From Lentzea indica (GTDB taxonomy: Bacteria > Actinomycetota > Actinomycetes > Mycobacteriales > Pseudonocardiaceae), in NCBI RefSeq assembly GCF_012184385.1, contig NZ_VSRL01000047.1, positions 1 through 45,704 on the forward strand: a stretch of 45,704 nucleotides of DNA, given 5' to 3'. Within the stretch, counting starts at the first letter, position 1. Each line of letters starts with the position of its first letter. The notes below the pieces were generated by a model. It was not told the origin of the DNA, ran no database searches, and worked only from the letters and a program-made list of their open reading frames with translations. Below are positions 8,940 to 17,468 of this stretch, one piece after another. The translations under genes were made by a program, and so were the position numbers.

Positions 8940-9503
8940 GTGGACGACAACGACGCTGCGGCGGTGGCCAGGGTTCGTGGCGTCTTCGAGGACGTCGTGG
9001 CCGGCGGTTTCCGTGCTGACATGGTCAAGGGAGCGTCCGACGAGGAGATCGATGCCTGGGCCGCGGCCCAGGGCGTGCGGATGGTTCCCGCCGCAGTACG
9101 GGAGATCCTGCGAATCATGGGCAAGCAGGGCGGTGCGTGGCTGCCAGGCACCACGTTCGGCGTCCGCATGGTGGATGCGGAGGTCAGGGAGCATGCCGGG
9201 TGGTGTGTGGACGAGGCCGACGAGCGCGGGATCCCGCACGGGATGCGGGACCCAGCAGACATGTTGGTGGTCACCGAGGGCGGCTCGTACGTCTACCTCG
9301 TGGTCGACGGCAGTGATCTGGACGAACCGGACCCGCCGATGTGGGTGTTGTACGAGTCGGGGAAGGTGACCAGGAGCAGTGACTCGGTGACCACCTGGTT
9401 CGCGAAAGTCGGCGAGCACGTCCTGGAGGCTCGGCACATGCTCGCCGACCGCCGGGCGCGTGGACACCCAGACCCACAGCGCGAGGCCACACATCGATGG
9501 TGA
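8940..9503 (+). CDS. SMI1/KNR4 (SUKH) family protein
   Basis: A 187-residue cytoplasmic protein. The GTG at 8940 is chosen because GGAGGG lies 7 bases upstream; in-frame starts at 8874 and 8913 have weaker sites. The sequence follows the SUKH plan: an N-terminal helix 'EEIDAWAAAQGVRMVPAAVREILRIMG' (about 32-58) whose 'LRxxGxxGG' end leads to a beta core with 'DPADMLVVTEGGSYVYLVVDG' and 'DPPMWVLYESGKV', then a terminal helix 'VTTWFAKVGEHV'. SUKH proteins commonly act as immunity proteins against polymorphic toxins or as binding modules. No toxin is obvious next door, but the gene sits between two CHAT loci. The family call is good; the role is inference. Confidence 0.8.
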   Translation: MDDNDAAAVARVRGVFEDVVAGGFRADMVKGASDEEIDAWAAAQGVRMVPAAVREILRIMGKQGGAWLPGTTFGVRMVDAEVREHAGWCVDEADERGIPHGMRDPADMLVVTEGGSYVYLVVDGSDLDEPDPPMWVLYESGKVTRSSDSVTTWFAKVGEHVLEARHMLADRRARGHPDPQREATHRW

Positions 9504-9549
9504 CCAGCGCGACGCCGACTGCCATCGTGCCCTGACCGTGCGCTCATAG

Positions 9550-11188
9550 CGCCCGGCTCGTAGTCCGGCCCGGCACGACGTCCAGACGGCGACACACACT
9601 CAGGAACGCCTGTTGCGGCGCCGCAACGACCGTGGTGACCGTACCCGCTCACGGAAGCACGGCCTCGATCTGCTCGCACACGCCGCGTGGACCGTGCTGC
9701 AGCAGGCAGACGCCGGGCACGCGGTCGAGATGGCGCGCAACGCAACCAAGGTCGCGGACGAGCTGGTTTCCTGGTGTCTCGCCGACGACGCGATGGACGA
9801 CCTCGTTCGGGTGGTGGACGCACGCAGGGGGTTGGTGCTCAAGGCAGCAGGCACCGGCCGCGCCATCACCCGCCACCTCGTCGACGCCGGGCACCACGAC
9901 CTCGCGCGGAAGTGGGCGGAGGCGGGTGGCCAGGACGCCTCGCTCATCCCCGGCTCCGACGCGGCGGAGGACAGCTGGGGGCGGACTGCGGCGCGAGGTG
10001 GTACGGGTCCTGGACGAGGAACCACTCGCCCTCATCACCTCGCCATCGCTTGCGGAGATCAGGAAAGCGTTGCGGCAGCACGGTTCCGACGCATTGGTGT
10101 ACCTGCTGCCGGGCAACGCGCGGTACGACGGTACGGTCGTGGTGGTGCCAGCAGACGCGGAACCGTACGCGATCCCGATGCGCCGGCTCGAGGTCGGCGA
10201 GGACTCCCTGGTCGCGCGGTACCAGAAGGCCTACGAGGCCTGGCACGAGGCGGAGTCGCGGACCGGGCCGGAGTTCCTGCGCTGGCGGGAGGAACTGCGA
10301 GAGATCTGCGCGTGGGCCTGGGAAGCCGCAGGCACGGAGCTGAAGGCCATCGCGGAGAAGATCGTGCTGGTACCGGTCGGAGCACTGGGCATGATCCCGT
10401 GGCATGCGGCCGGGCAGGACGGCAGTCACCTGGTCCAGGACGTCACGATCTCGTACACACCATCCGCGCGGATGTTCTGCGATGTGGTCGCACGCGACGA
10501 AGTCACCGCCGGCACGGCGGTGATCGTCGGCAATCCGGCCCGGGACCTGCTCGCCGGTGCCACCGAGGCTCTCGGCATCCGTGCCTCGTTCTACCCTGGC
10601 GGTCTCTTCCTCGGCAGTCACACGGCGATGCCGCGGAGGTGGCAGCCGGCGCAGGACGGTGCGGGCACGGCCGACGACGTGGTTCGGCTGCTCGCGGAAC
10701 CGCTGCCGCTGCTGCACCTCGCCGGCCACGCCGTGGCGGACATGCGGGAACCGTTGCGGTCACAGGTGAACCTGGCCTCAGGGCCGCTGTCGGCGCGCAC
10801 GCTGCTCGACATCAGCCCGATCGACGTCCTGCCGCTGGGACTGGTGAACCTCGCCTGTTGCACCACGAACGTGTCCGGTGTCGACTACGACGAGGCGCTC
10901 AGCCTCGCGACGACATTCCTCGCGATCGGCGCGCGGACTGTCGTCGGTGCGCTGTGGTGGGTGCTGTCCGGGCGCGCCACCGCGCACCTGATGTACATGT
11001 TCTACCACCGCCTCAACGAGGGGTTGCCGGCCGCGGAAGCGTTGCGCCAGACCCAGTTGTGGATGCTCGACCTCGGCCGCGTTCTCCCGGACACCATGCC
11101 GGAGGAGCTCAGGAGGATGGTTCCGGCGGACGGGTTCAGCGAGGAGCAGATCGAGTGCTGGGCCGGGTTCACGCCGCTGGTCCGATGA
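9550..11188 (+). CDS. Second CHAT-domain protein, interrupted by one apparent frameshift
   Basis: Two overlapping frames join into one protein. The first (from about 9550) gives a helical segment 'GLDLLAHAAWTVLQQADAGHAVE...ELVSWCLADDAMDDLVRVVDARRG' typical of the region before CHAT domains. The second, from about 9985, carries 'SPSLAEIRKAL..GSDALVYLLPG', 'VPVGALGMIPWHAAG', and the CHAT dyad: His in 'LLHLAGHA' (codon at 10727) and Cys in 'NLACCTT' (codon at 10859). Removing one G from the GGGGG run at about 9976-9980 restores a single frame. No start codon or upstream domain is evident, so the N-terminus looks truncated. The CHAT half may still be translated alone. A hairpin overlaps its stop codon. 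Confidence 0.75.
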
Positions 11189-11206
11189 GCACCGTCCTCA
11201 TCGGAC
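11180..11206. terminator. Bidirectional hairpin terminator
   Basis: A perfect 10-base inverted repeat (GTCCGATGAG / CTCATCGGAC) with a 7-base loop lies exactly between two convergent genes. It includes the TGA of the CHAT gene and ends 3 bases before the stop of the opposite gene. There is no long T tract, as is common in high-GC actinobacteria. Confidence 0.7.
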
Positions 11207-11208
11207 AA

Positions 11209-12081
11209 TCAGACGGTCGGTCCCGCCGAGGACACCAGGATGTAGACGACCTGCTGCATCTGCGTCCAGTCGGTGGCGTTCGAGGCGCCGTAGACGATGT
11301 AGTCCAGACCTGCTCGGCGCCAGTAACGCGCGAACGCGTGCCGTTGCACACCTTCTGCCGTGTACAGGAACTCCCACTCCACCACCTCGGCGCTGGACGA
11401 CACGGTGGCCAGCTTGATCCGCTGGTACCCGGTCTTCACCCCGGACTCGTTGGCCGCGACGGCCTCGTAGAGCGGCCGAGCCTCGGAAGTGCTTGCGCCG
11501 TAGCGCACGACACTGCCCGGCGTAGCGGGATCGTCGGCCTGATGGTTGGTCGGCTGACTGCCCGCGGCGACCGTCCACGTCTGCGGGATCGAGACGAAAA
11601 CCCCGTTCGGACCGGTCACCTTGCGGTAGCCCACCGGAGTGAAGGGAGAACTGGACACCGAAGTGGACGGACGAGTGGTCGTGTATCTCATCGGTGGCGT
11701 CGCGGTCGTGGTGAGGTGGTCATATCTATTCGACGTCGCAGGGACTGGCGCCCCGGCGACGTCCGGCTCGGCAGTGGATCGACTCTCGCCGCGCACGTAG
11801 CTCACGACCACCACGGCGGCGACGACCACGAACGACACGACCGCGGCCGCGACGATCGCCTTGCCCTCCATGGGTCTCCGCGCGACCTTCGGCGTCACGG
11901 ACCCGCCGGTGAACTGCGTGGGCGCGTCCCCCGAGGGCTGTTCAGGCGGGGCCTCGTACATCCGTGCCGCCGGCGAACTGGGCGGTGCCGGTGTATCGGG
12001 CCCTGGCGCCGGTCCCCACAGCGGAACTCGCGACAGGCTCGCGTTCTCCCTTGTCACACCGGTGTTCTCGGCGTCGTCCAT
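11209..12081 (-). CDS. Membrane-anchored protein with an extracytoplasmic domain
   Basis: A 290-residue protein. The ATG at 12081 ('MDDAENT') has GGAAGG upstream at good distance and is preferred to an ATG 27 bases earlier. A Pro-rich cytoplasmic N-terminus (about 1-75) precedes one transmembrane helix of Ala/Val residues (about 76-96), a Thr/Ser/Pro-rich linker (about 100-145), and a globular domain (about 150-290). That domain contains 'GYRKVTGPNGVFVSIPQTW', 'EVVEWEFLYTAEGVQRHAFARYW' and 'GLDYIVYGASNATDW'. The plan resembles the extracellular sensor half of actinobacterial Ser/Thr kinases or their stand-alone relatives, but no kinase domain is present. It diverges from the next gene and converges on the CHAT gene. 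No function is assigned. Confidence 0.65.
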   Translation of the reverse strand: MDDAENTGVTRENASLSRVPLWGPAPGPDTPAPPSSPAARMYEAPPEQPSGDAPTQFTGGSVTPKVARRPMEGKAIVAAAVVSFVVVAAVVVVSYVRGESRSTAEPDVAGAPVPATSNRYDHLTTTATPPMRYTTTRPSTSVSSSPFTPVGYRKVTGPNGVFVSIPQTWTVAAGSQPTNHQADDPATPGSVVRYGASTSEARPLYEAVAANESGVKTGYQRIKLATVSSSAEVVEWEFLYTAEGVQRHAFARYWRRAGLDYIVYGASNATDWTQMQQVVYILVSSAGPTV

Positions 12082-12167
12082 GCCGGTCCATCCTTCCCGA
12101 AGCCACATCCACCAGAAACAATCGCCACCACCTCGCGCGATGTTTCTCGCATGACGAGGAGAGCACG

Positions 12168-12743
12168 ATGACCGGCGACCGTCCCGCAGCGGGAGATCTG
12201 ACGGACCAGCGCGTCCCGGGCCGGGTGACGGTCGGCACCATCACCCGGATCGGCGTCGTCCGTCAGGAACCTCCCATGAGACGAAGCACGACTCTCGCCG
12301 CCTGGGGGTGCGCCGCGCTCACCGTCGCCGAGGTGGCGTTCAGCCCGGTGGTGGGCGGTGTGTCGTTGCTGGCCAAGGCCATTGTGGTCATCACAGTGGT
12401 CACGGCGGTGACGTTCGCTCTGCACCGCTGGGTGCCGAGACCCGGCGTGATCGACGTGCAGCCCTTCTGGGTCAAGGACGTGACCGGTACCGAACATCCA
12501 TGTCGCGTCAGCGGTTCGTTGCCGCACGGCCTGCCTGCGGAGGGCACCGGTGTCGAGGTGTACGGCCGTGCGGACAAATCCGGATCGGTGCTGGTGCGAG
12601 AGCTGATCACCGATGACGGGCAAGCGTGCCGCCCCAGGTTGCCGCTACCGCACCGGATAGCGCGCGGTGCGCAGGTGCTCAACGTCGTTCTGTGGGCACT
12701 GGCCGCGCTGACCGTGGCGTGGCTGATGGTGTTCTCCCGTTGA
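12168..12743 (+). CDS. Small polytopic membrane protein of unknown function
   Basis: A 191-residue protein starting at the ATG at 12168, which has GAGGAGA 5 bases upstream; an open frame extends further upstream but into the opposite gene and lacks coding character. Two adjacent hydrophobic helices (about 48-65 and 70-90) follow a charged N-terminus. A soluble stretch (about 95-160) includes 'PRPGVIDVQPFWVKDVTG' and 'GTGVEVYGRADKSGSVLVREL', which suggests a small beta domain. A last helix (about 168-188) ends the protein, which stops three residues later. I do not recognise the family. Position between a membrane sensor-like gene and the AAA operon suggests it belongs to the same island. Confidence 0.6.
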   Translation: MTGDRPAAGDLTDQRVPGRVTVGTITRIGVVRQEPPMRRSTTLAAWGCAALTVAEVAFSPVVGGVSLLAKAIVVITVVTAVTFALHRWVPRPGVIDVQPFWVKDVTGTEHPCRVSGSLPHGLPAEGTGVEVYGRADKSGSVLVRELITDDGQACRPRLPLPHRIARGAQVLNVVLWALAALTVAWLMVFSR

Positions 12744-12807
12744 ACGTTGCTCCGGTCGAGTGACTGTTCGGCGGAAATACCCCCTGACGTAATGGTTTTT
12801 CAGCTGT

Positions 12808-12830
12808 GTTCGATGAGACCGGCATCGAAC
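12808..12830. promoter_or_regulatory. Perfect 8-base dyad upstream of the AAA operon
   Basis: GTTCGATG, 7 bases, then CATCGAAC lies in the 124-base gap before the first operon gene, 37 bases upstream of its GTG. It has no T tract and is 64 bases past the preceding stop, so an operator is as likely as a terminator. Confidence 0.4.
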
Positions 12831-12867
12831 GCGTGACGTCCTCGATGGACATGAGGGAGCTGGTGGC

Positions 12868-13326
12868 GTGCCGAGGCCACTGATGAACAACAGATCCGAC
12901 TCCGCCGCGCGGATCGGACGGACAACCGGATCGACCGCCAGAGCGGGGACGAAGGTGCTCGCCGAGCGTCGCTCGGCTCGTTATCTGCGCTCGCTGCAGG
13001 GACTCGACGCCTCCGGCAAGGTGGGCACGGTCGACGTCAGCGAGCTCGTCGACGCCGTGCACCGGGAGTTCGCCGACAAGTTCTGTGCGACGCCGCTTGG
13101 AATCGTCTCACGCTGCTACCTCGGCGCACCGTACGAAGTCCACACGCTCGCGATGGACGGCTCGATCATCTCGCACTACCGCACCGGGGAACCGCTGCCG
13201 CACGGCATGGATCGCGCGCGATCCCTCGCGGAGTCCGACCACTACCTCGCCATCGAGGTCTACCCGGACCGCCTGGTATGCGTCCGGCCCGACGGCTCGA
13301 CCGTTCTCCTGGAGAATGACCAGTGA
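12868..13326 (+). CDS. Small conserved-looking protein heading the AAA ATPase operon
   Basis: A 152-residue protein of unknown function. The GTG at 12868 is used because AGGGAG lies 8 bases upstream; an ATG at 12883 is an alternative. The N-terminus is basic and Ser/Thr/Arg-rich (about 5-40). The rest is a compact globular domain with 'TVDVSELVDAVHREFADKF', 'LGIVSRCYLGAPYEVHTLAMDG' and 'YLAIEVYPDRLVCVRPDGS'. The helix followed by beta strands suggests a small binding domain. Its stop overlaps the next start by four bases (GTGA), so the two genes are translationally coupled. No signal peptide or membrane segment is present. Confidence 0.65.
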   Translation: MPRPLMNNRSDSAARIGRTTGSTARAGTKVLAERRSARYLRSLQGLDASGKVGTVDVSELVDAVHREFADKFCATPLGIVSRCYLGAPYEVHTLAMDGSIISHYRTGEPLPHGMDRARSLAESDHYLAIEVYPDRLVCVRPDGSTVLLENDQ

Positions 13327-15062
13327 ACACGACCAACGTATCCGTGACCGACCTCTCCAAGGTGGTCAGCACGCTGAACCAGGTGACACGGAACCAGCAG
13401 GCGCTCGGCGACCAGCAGGTCGTCCTGCACGACGCCATGTCGACCGTGCAACGCAACCAGGACAGCACCCAGCAGGAGCTCCTGGGCCTCAAGGCTCAGT
13501 TCGTCGAGTACGTCCGGCGGGACGAGCTGCGGCAGAACCTCCAGCTGGCCCAGGTTCAGATCCTGGAGGTGCGCGGGGAGCTCAACGACAAGTTCGGGAA
13601 GTTCGCCGAGGTGCGCGAGCTCGCCACCGGCACGTTGCAGGCACTCGACGCCGGCATCGTCTCGCAGGGCGCGATCCGCGACCTGTCCGAGGAGCTGATG
13701 CTGCGCACCCCCGGTTACTGGCTCACTCCCGCGCTCATCGCGATCGCCGCCTGGATCAGGGACGAACCGGAGCTCGCGACCAAGGCGATCGGCGAGGCGC
13801 TGCGCAGGGACAACGACAAGGCCTCGTTGTTCTTCGCCCTCGTGCTGCGCCGTCACCAGCGCGACCGGGCGACCGCCGCCTGGGTGCGGCAGTACGCGGC
13901 ACGGCAGGACCCGGCGAAGCTGTCCCGGGAGTTCGTCGTCGTGCTGGACGCCGTGTCGACCGGCACGTTCGGACGCGAGGCGAAACCGATGCTGCTGGAG
14001 CAGATGTCCGAGTGGTACGGGCGACTGAGCCAGGAACAGGACACTGTGGACAGACAGGTCGACCGCTGGGCGAAGATGCTCGACACGATGCGCCGCCCGG
14101 TCGATCCGCGCTACCAGCTGCTGCCCGTGCTCAGCCCGACCTGGCCACAGCTCAAGGACATGCTCGAAGGCGCGACCGTGCACGGCGCGGCGGAGGAGAT
14201 GCTGCGCGCCACGTTCGACGGCCCGGTGCCGCAGAGCCAAGATCTCCACGCTCGGGTGGACAACATCCTCGACGGGCTGGTGCGCGACTTCGACGCCGAG
14301 GAAGCCCCGTATCGCAAGAAGGAAGCCTGGCTGCAGGCCGTCGTGAACGCGAACGGCGACCACGACGTGGCGAACAAGGTGATGACCGCGGAAGACCCGC
14401 TGCACGAACAGACGGTCGACTTCCTCACGCTGCTCAGCAATGCCGCGCTGCACGGCGACCGGGCGGGCGCCTCCCCCGGCACCCAGCGGTTCACGCTGGC
14501 GCTGGCGCGCGACTGGCTGGTGCAGGGCGCGGGCAGGCTCGAAGCGGGCAACATCGCATCGATGCCGGCGCGCGTCGAACTGCGTGCCGAGGGCTGGACC
14601 GGATGGGTGGACGGCGCCACCGACGAGCAGCAGCTGGTCGGCTCGCTTTCCGAGCACATCGACCGGGAGACCGCGAAGGCCGTCAGCGAGGTGCGGATGA
14701 GCGGTGCCGCGCAGGCGGCCTCCGTCTTCGGCGGCCTGGCGCTGCTGGTCGCGTTCTTCTCGGCGGTCGGCGGAGCCGGCGGGTTCGCGTTGTTCCTTCT
14801 GTTCGTGGCGGCGGCGCTGGGCATGTGGGCCGCCTTCGACCTGCGAGCTCTCCCCGCTCGCCGGGCGGAGATCCGCCGCAAGGGTGACCAGCGCCGCGTC
14901 GCTGCCGTCGTACGGCTGCGCGGGGCCGTCGCCGAACTCGTGGACCTGCGCGGCGAGTGGCAGCGGGAGATCGCGAAGGCGCAGTCGCTGCGCACCTTCG
15001 CGGAAGGACTCACCGCGACCGCCTTCGTCGCCACCGCACCCGATCAGCTGCGAGGAGCCTGA
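13323..15062 (+). CDS. 579-aa coiled-coil and membrane-anchored protein of the AAA operon
   Basis: I do not recognise a family. Residues 1-95 are Gln/Asn/Leu-rich and heptad-like ('LNQVTRNQQALGDQQVVLHDA', 'ELRQNLQLAQVQILEV'), so a coiled coil is likely. A long helical region follows (about 95-455) with repeat-like pairs such as 'PALIAIAAWIRDEPELATKAI' and 'FALVLRRHQRDRATAAWVRQY'. Two close hydrophobic helices (about 462-502) form a hairpin anchor, and a basic helical tail (about 505-579) would return to the cytoplasm. Stretches on both sides of the hairpin are charged, so most of the protein is probably cytoplasmic. GTG start in a 4-base overlap with the gene before. It may be the scaffold or membrane tether for the AAA ATPase encoded downstream; this is inferred from synteny only. 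Confidence 0.7.
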   Translation: MNTTNVSVTDLSKVVSTLNQVTRNQQALGDQQVVLHDAMSTVQRNQDSTQQELLGLKAQFVEYVRRDELRQNLQLAQVQILEVRGELNDKFGKFAEVRELATGTLQALDAGIVSQGAIRDLSEELMLRTPGYWLTPALIAIAAWIRDEPELATKAIGEALRRDNDKASLFFALVLRRHQRDRATAAWVRQYAARQDPAKLSREFVVVLDAVSTGTFGREAKPMLLEQMSEWYGRLSQEQDTVDRQVDRWAKMLDTMRRPVDPRYQLLPVLSPTWPQLKDMLEGATVHGAAEEMLRATFDGPVPQSQDLHARVDNILDGLVRDFDAEEAPYRKKEAWLQAVVNANGDHDVANKVMTAEDPLHEQTVDFLTLLSNAALHGDRAGASPGTQRFTLALARDWLVQGAGRLEAGNIASMPARVELRAEGWTGWVDGATDEQQLVGSLSEHIDRETAKAVSEVRMSGAAQAASVFGGLALLVAFFSAVGGAGGFALFLLFVAAALGMWAAFDLRALPARRAEIRRKGDQRRVAAVVRLRGAVAELVDLRGEWQREIAKAQSLRTFAEGLTATAFVATAPDQLRGA

Positions 15063-15064
15063 CC

Positions 15065-15217
15065 ATGCCGGGTCCAGCCCACAGCCAGGACCAGACCACG
15101 AACCAGCCGGCGACCACTCCACGCCACGGTGTCGCCGAACGGGACATCGCGCTGGAGCTGCCCGAGTGGGACCTCCTGCCGCCCGCGGAGTTCCTCGACC
15201 GCCACCGGAGGCGGTGA
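15065..15217 (+). CDS. 50-aa peptide with a 'WDLLPPAEF' motif
   Basis: This short gene starts two bases after the preceding stop and ends four bases before the next start, so it is embedded in the operon. The first half is polar and Gln/Thr-rich. The second half, 'ELPEWDLLPPAEFLDRHRRR', is an acidic/hydrophobic segment with a basic end, which looks like a short linear binding motif. Codon use is as strongly GC-biased as its neighbours. No signal peptide or membrane helix is visible. It may be an adaptor that docks one operon protein to another; that is inference. Confidence 0.6.
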   Translation: MPGPAHSQDQTTNQPATTPRHGVAERDIALELPEWDLLPPAEFLDRHRRR

Positions 15218-15221
15218 CCCG

Positions 15222-15733
15222 ATGCGCCCCGCTCCCGGCCCGTACACGGACTGGCGCGCGTGGCTCGACGCGTTCGCCGAGGGAACCGACCTGCCCGCCG
15301 AGCACCTCGCGCCGATCGACGAGCAGATGGGCCCACACGTGCAGGAACGGTTGCTGCGGCACGTCTCCGATGCGTTCGCTCGACGGCAGCGCCGCTGGGC
15401 GGACGCGTTCCAGCGCGACCTCGGCACGCTCGCCGGAGATCCGGGGCGGGCGGTGCACGCCCTGGCGTCGGCGATGACGAGTGCCCGCACCGGCTCACGC
15501 CGTTGCACCGGCTCTGCGCGCTCCCCGCGATGCCGCCGGTGTTGCGCGACGAGCTCGCGTCCGCATTGGACGAGACGGTGCGGTCCTCGCAGCGCAGCCT
15601 TGAGGACTCGGTCCGGCACGCGCCGATAGAGCTGCAAGCGGTGGTGCGCGCGAACCGGCTGACGGCCGCGCTGACGCCGTCCCCTCCCCCGGCGCCGGGC
15701 AGGCAGAGCCCTGGCCGGCGAGTGATCATCTGA
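15222..15733 (+). CDS. Helical protein of the AAA operon, with an apparent frameshift
   Basis: The ATG at 15222 opens a frame reading 'TDWRAWLDAFAEGTDLPAEHL', 'MGPHVQERLLRHVSDAFARRQRRWADAF' and 'DPGRAVHALASAMTSA'. At about 15480-15495 the coding signal moves to another frame, which continues 'RLTPLHRLCALPAMPPVLRDEL', 'QRSLEDSVRHAPIELQAVVRANRLT' and stops at 15733. Adding one base near 15487 would restore a helical protein of about 170 residues. The AAA ATPase gene starts 15 bases later. No family is recognised. The alternating Arg/Leu helices suggest a protein-binding subunit. Confidence 0.55.
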
Positions 15734-15748
15734 GCATCGGAGAACCAC

Positions 15749-17292
15749 ATGCCCAACGGAGCGGAGACCAAGGCCCGCGTCGAGTCGTACCTGCTCGCCC
15801 GGATCCCGTTCGTCTCCATCCGCACCGTCGAACGCGCCCGCGTGCTGGACGCACTCGGCGAACTGGCCCGCGAGAAGCAGCTCGACGTCCTCGTGCACAC
15901 CCTCAGCCAGGGGTTGCGCGACCTGCGCACCAGGACCGTCATCAGCGAAGACAAGTCGTTGCTGGGCGCGCTCGACCTCGCCGGCGAGTGGTTCCAGTCG
16001 AGGTCGAACCTCACGATCGTCTTCACCGACGTGCAGCACCTCGCCGACGACAACGACGTGTCGCGGCGGTTCGCCGACCTGGCCACGCTCGCAGAGGAGC
16101 ACGGCGGCTGCATCGTGATCATCACGTCCGACCCGGTCTGGAACACGCTGCAGCGCATGGGCATGTCGGTGCGGCTCGACCTCCCCGACTTCGACGAGAT
16201 GCACCACGCGATCAAGGAGTTCCTCCGCCCGTACGCCACCGACATCCGCATCGAGTGGAGTCCGGCCGACTACGAGCAGGCGGCATCGATCCTCGCGGGC
16301 GTCACGAAGACCGAGGCGCTGAACATCCTCGCCACGTTCGTGGTGAAGAAGGAGATCACCAAAGCCGACCTGGTGGAGCTCAGCCGGGCCAAGGACTCGA
16401 TCTTCAGCGAACTCTCCGGCATCGAACGCGTCATGCTGCGCCCAGGTGAGTACGAGGTCGGAGGCCTCACCGGGTTGCGGCAGTGGCTGGACCGCAAGCG
16501 CGACCTGCTCACCATGGACCTGCGCGACCGGGGCATCCGCGCTCCGCGCGGAGTGCTGCTGGTCGGCGTGCCGGGCTGCGGGAAGTCCCTGTCCGCCAAG
16601 ACGATCGCGTCGGACTGGCAACTGCCCCTGTACCGGCTGGACATGGGGTCCGTGCTCGGCGCGTACGTCGCCAGTCGGAGAAACGCCTGCGCGAAGCGCT
16701 CGCGACCGCGGACACCGTGGCACCGTGCGTGCTGTGGATCGACGAGATCGAGAAGGGACTTGCCGGTTCCGGTACCGACTCGACCGGGGTGACCACGCGA
16801 CTGGTCGGCCAGTTCCTCTACTGGCTGCAGGAATCGCGCGCGAGAGTGTTCGTCGTCGCCACGGCGAACGACGTTCGCTCACTGCCACAGGAACTGCTGC
16901 GCAGCGGCCGTTTCGACGACATGTTCTTCGTCGACCTGCCCGAGCCCGACGAACGGCGCGAGATCATCTCGATCTACCTGCGCAAGTACCTGCGGACGCC
17001 GGTCGAGCCTGACCTGGTTGACGAGTTGGTGAGGATCAGCGACGGGTTCGCCGGCTCCGACATCCAGTCGGCGGTGACCGAGATCTGCCACGAGGCGATC
17101 CGGATCGGCGACCACAACGTCAGCGAGGACTACTACCTGAGCTGCTTCCGCAACGTCATCCCACTGCTGCGGTCGGCGCCGGAGAAGGTCGAGGAGATCA
17201 GGCAGCTGCGGGACCGTGCCATCCCGGCGTCCGGCCGGAACCGTGCCACGGTCGACCATCCAGCTGCGGCCCGCCGGGTGGTGCTCGGCTGA
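15749..17292 (+). CDS. Ycf46-like AAA+ ATPase, with an apparent frameshift
   Basis: The N-terminal 235 residues ('LLARIPFVSIRTVERARVLDAL', 'NLTIVFTDVQHL', 'GGCIVIITSDP') match the degenerate N-terminal domain of Ycf46-type AAA proteins. The AAA module then has 'YEVGGLTGLRQWLDRKRD', Walker A 'GVPGCGKS' (about 273-280), Walker B 'CVLWIDEIEKG', sensor 'VFVVATANDV' and the arginine region 'LLRSGRFDDMF'. At about 16672 the frame changes: 'SVLGAYVAS' runs into 'QSEKRLREAL' one base out of register, and one added base would fuse them into about 514 residues. ATG start with a GGAGA box. It is last in the operon and is followed by a hairpin. The likely role is an ATP-driven remodeller; its substrate is unknown. 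Confidence 0.8.
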
Positions 17293-17311
17293 CACACCGT
17301 GGGTGCAGCCG
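17286..17311 (+). terminator. Hairpin at the end of the AAA operon
   Basis: CGGCTG pairs with CAGCCG and an inner CACC pairs with GGTG around a 3-base loop, leaving a 3-base bulge. The structure overlaps the TGA of the ATPase gene. There is no T tract, so the call is moderate. Confidence 0.4.
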
Positions 17312-17468
17312 TCGGCGCATCGCTCCACGCCCTTCGCACGCCACACCAAATCTGAGCGCGCGGGCCAAGACGTCTGGCACCACGTCCACGCGATCCCTGC
17401 TCGTGTTCACGCCTTGACCCGCTCTCACCGGAGTTGTTTGGATGACACCTCGGGGAGAGGAGCCGGCG

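Noticed and set aside
13260..15458. A 732-codon reverse-strand open frame over the AAA operon
   Set aside because: It runs antisense to genes with tight overlaps and good ribosome sites, and its residues follow no family pattern.
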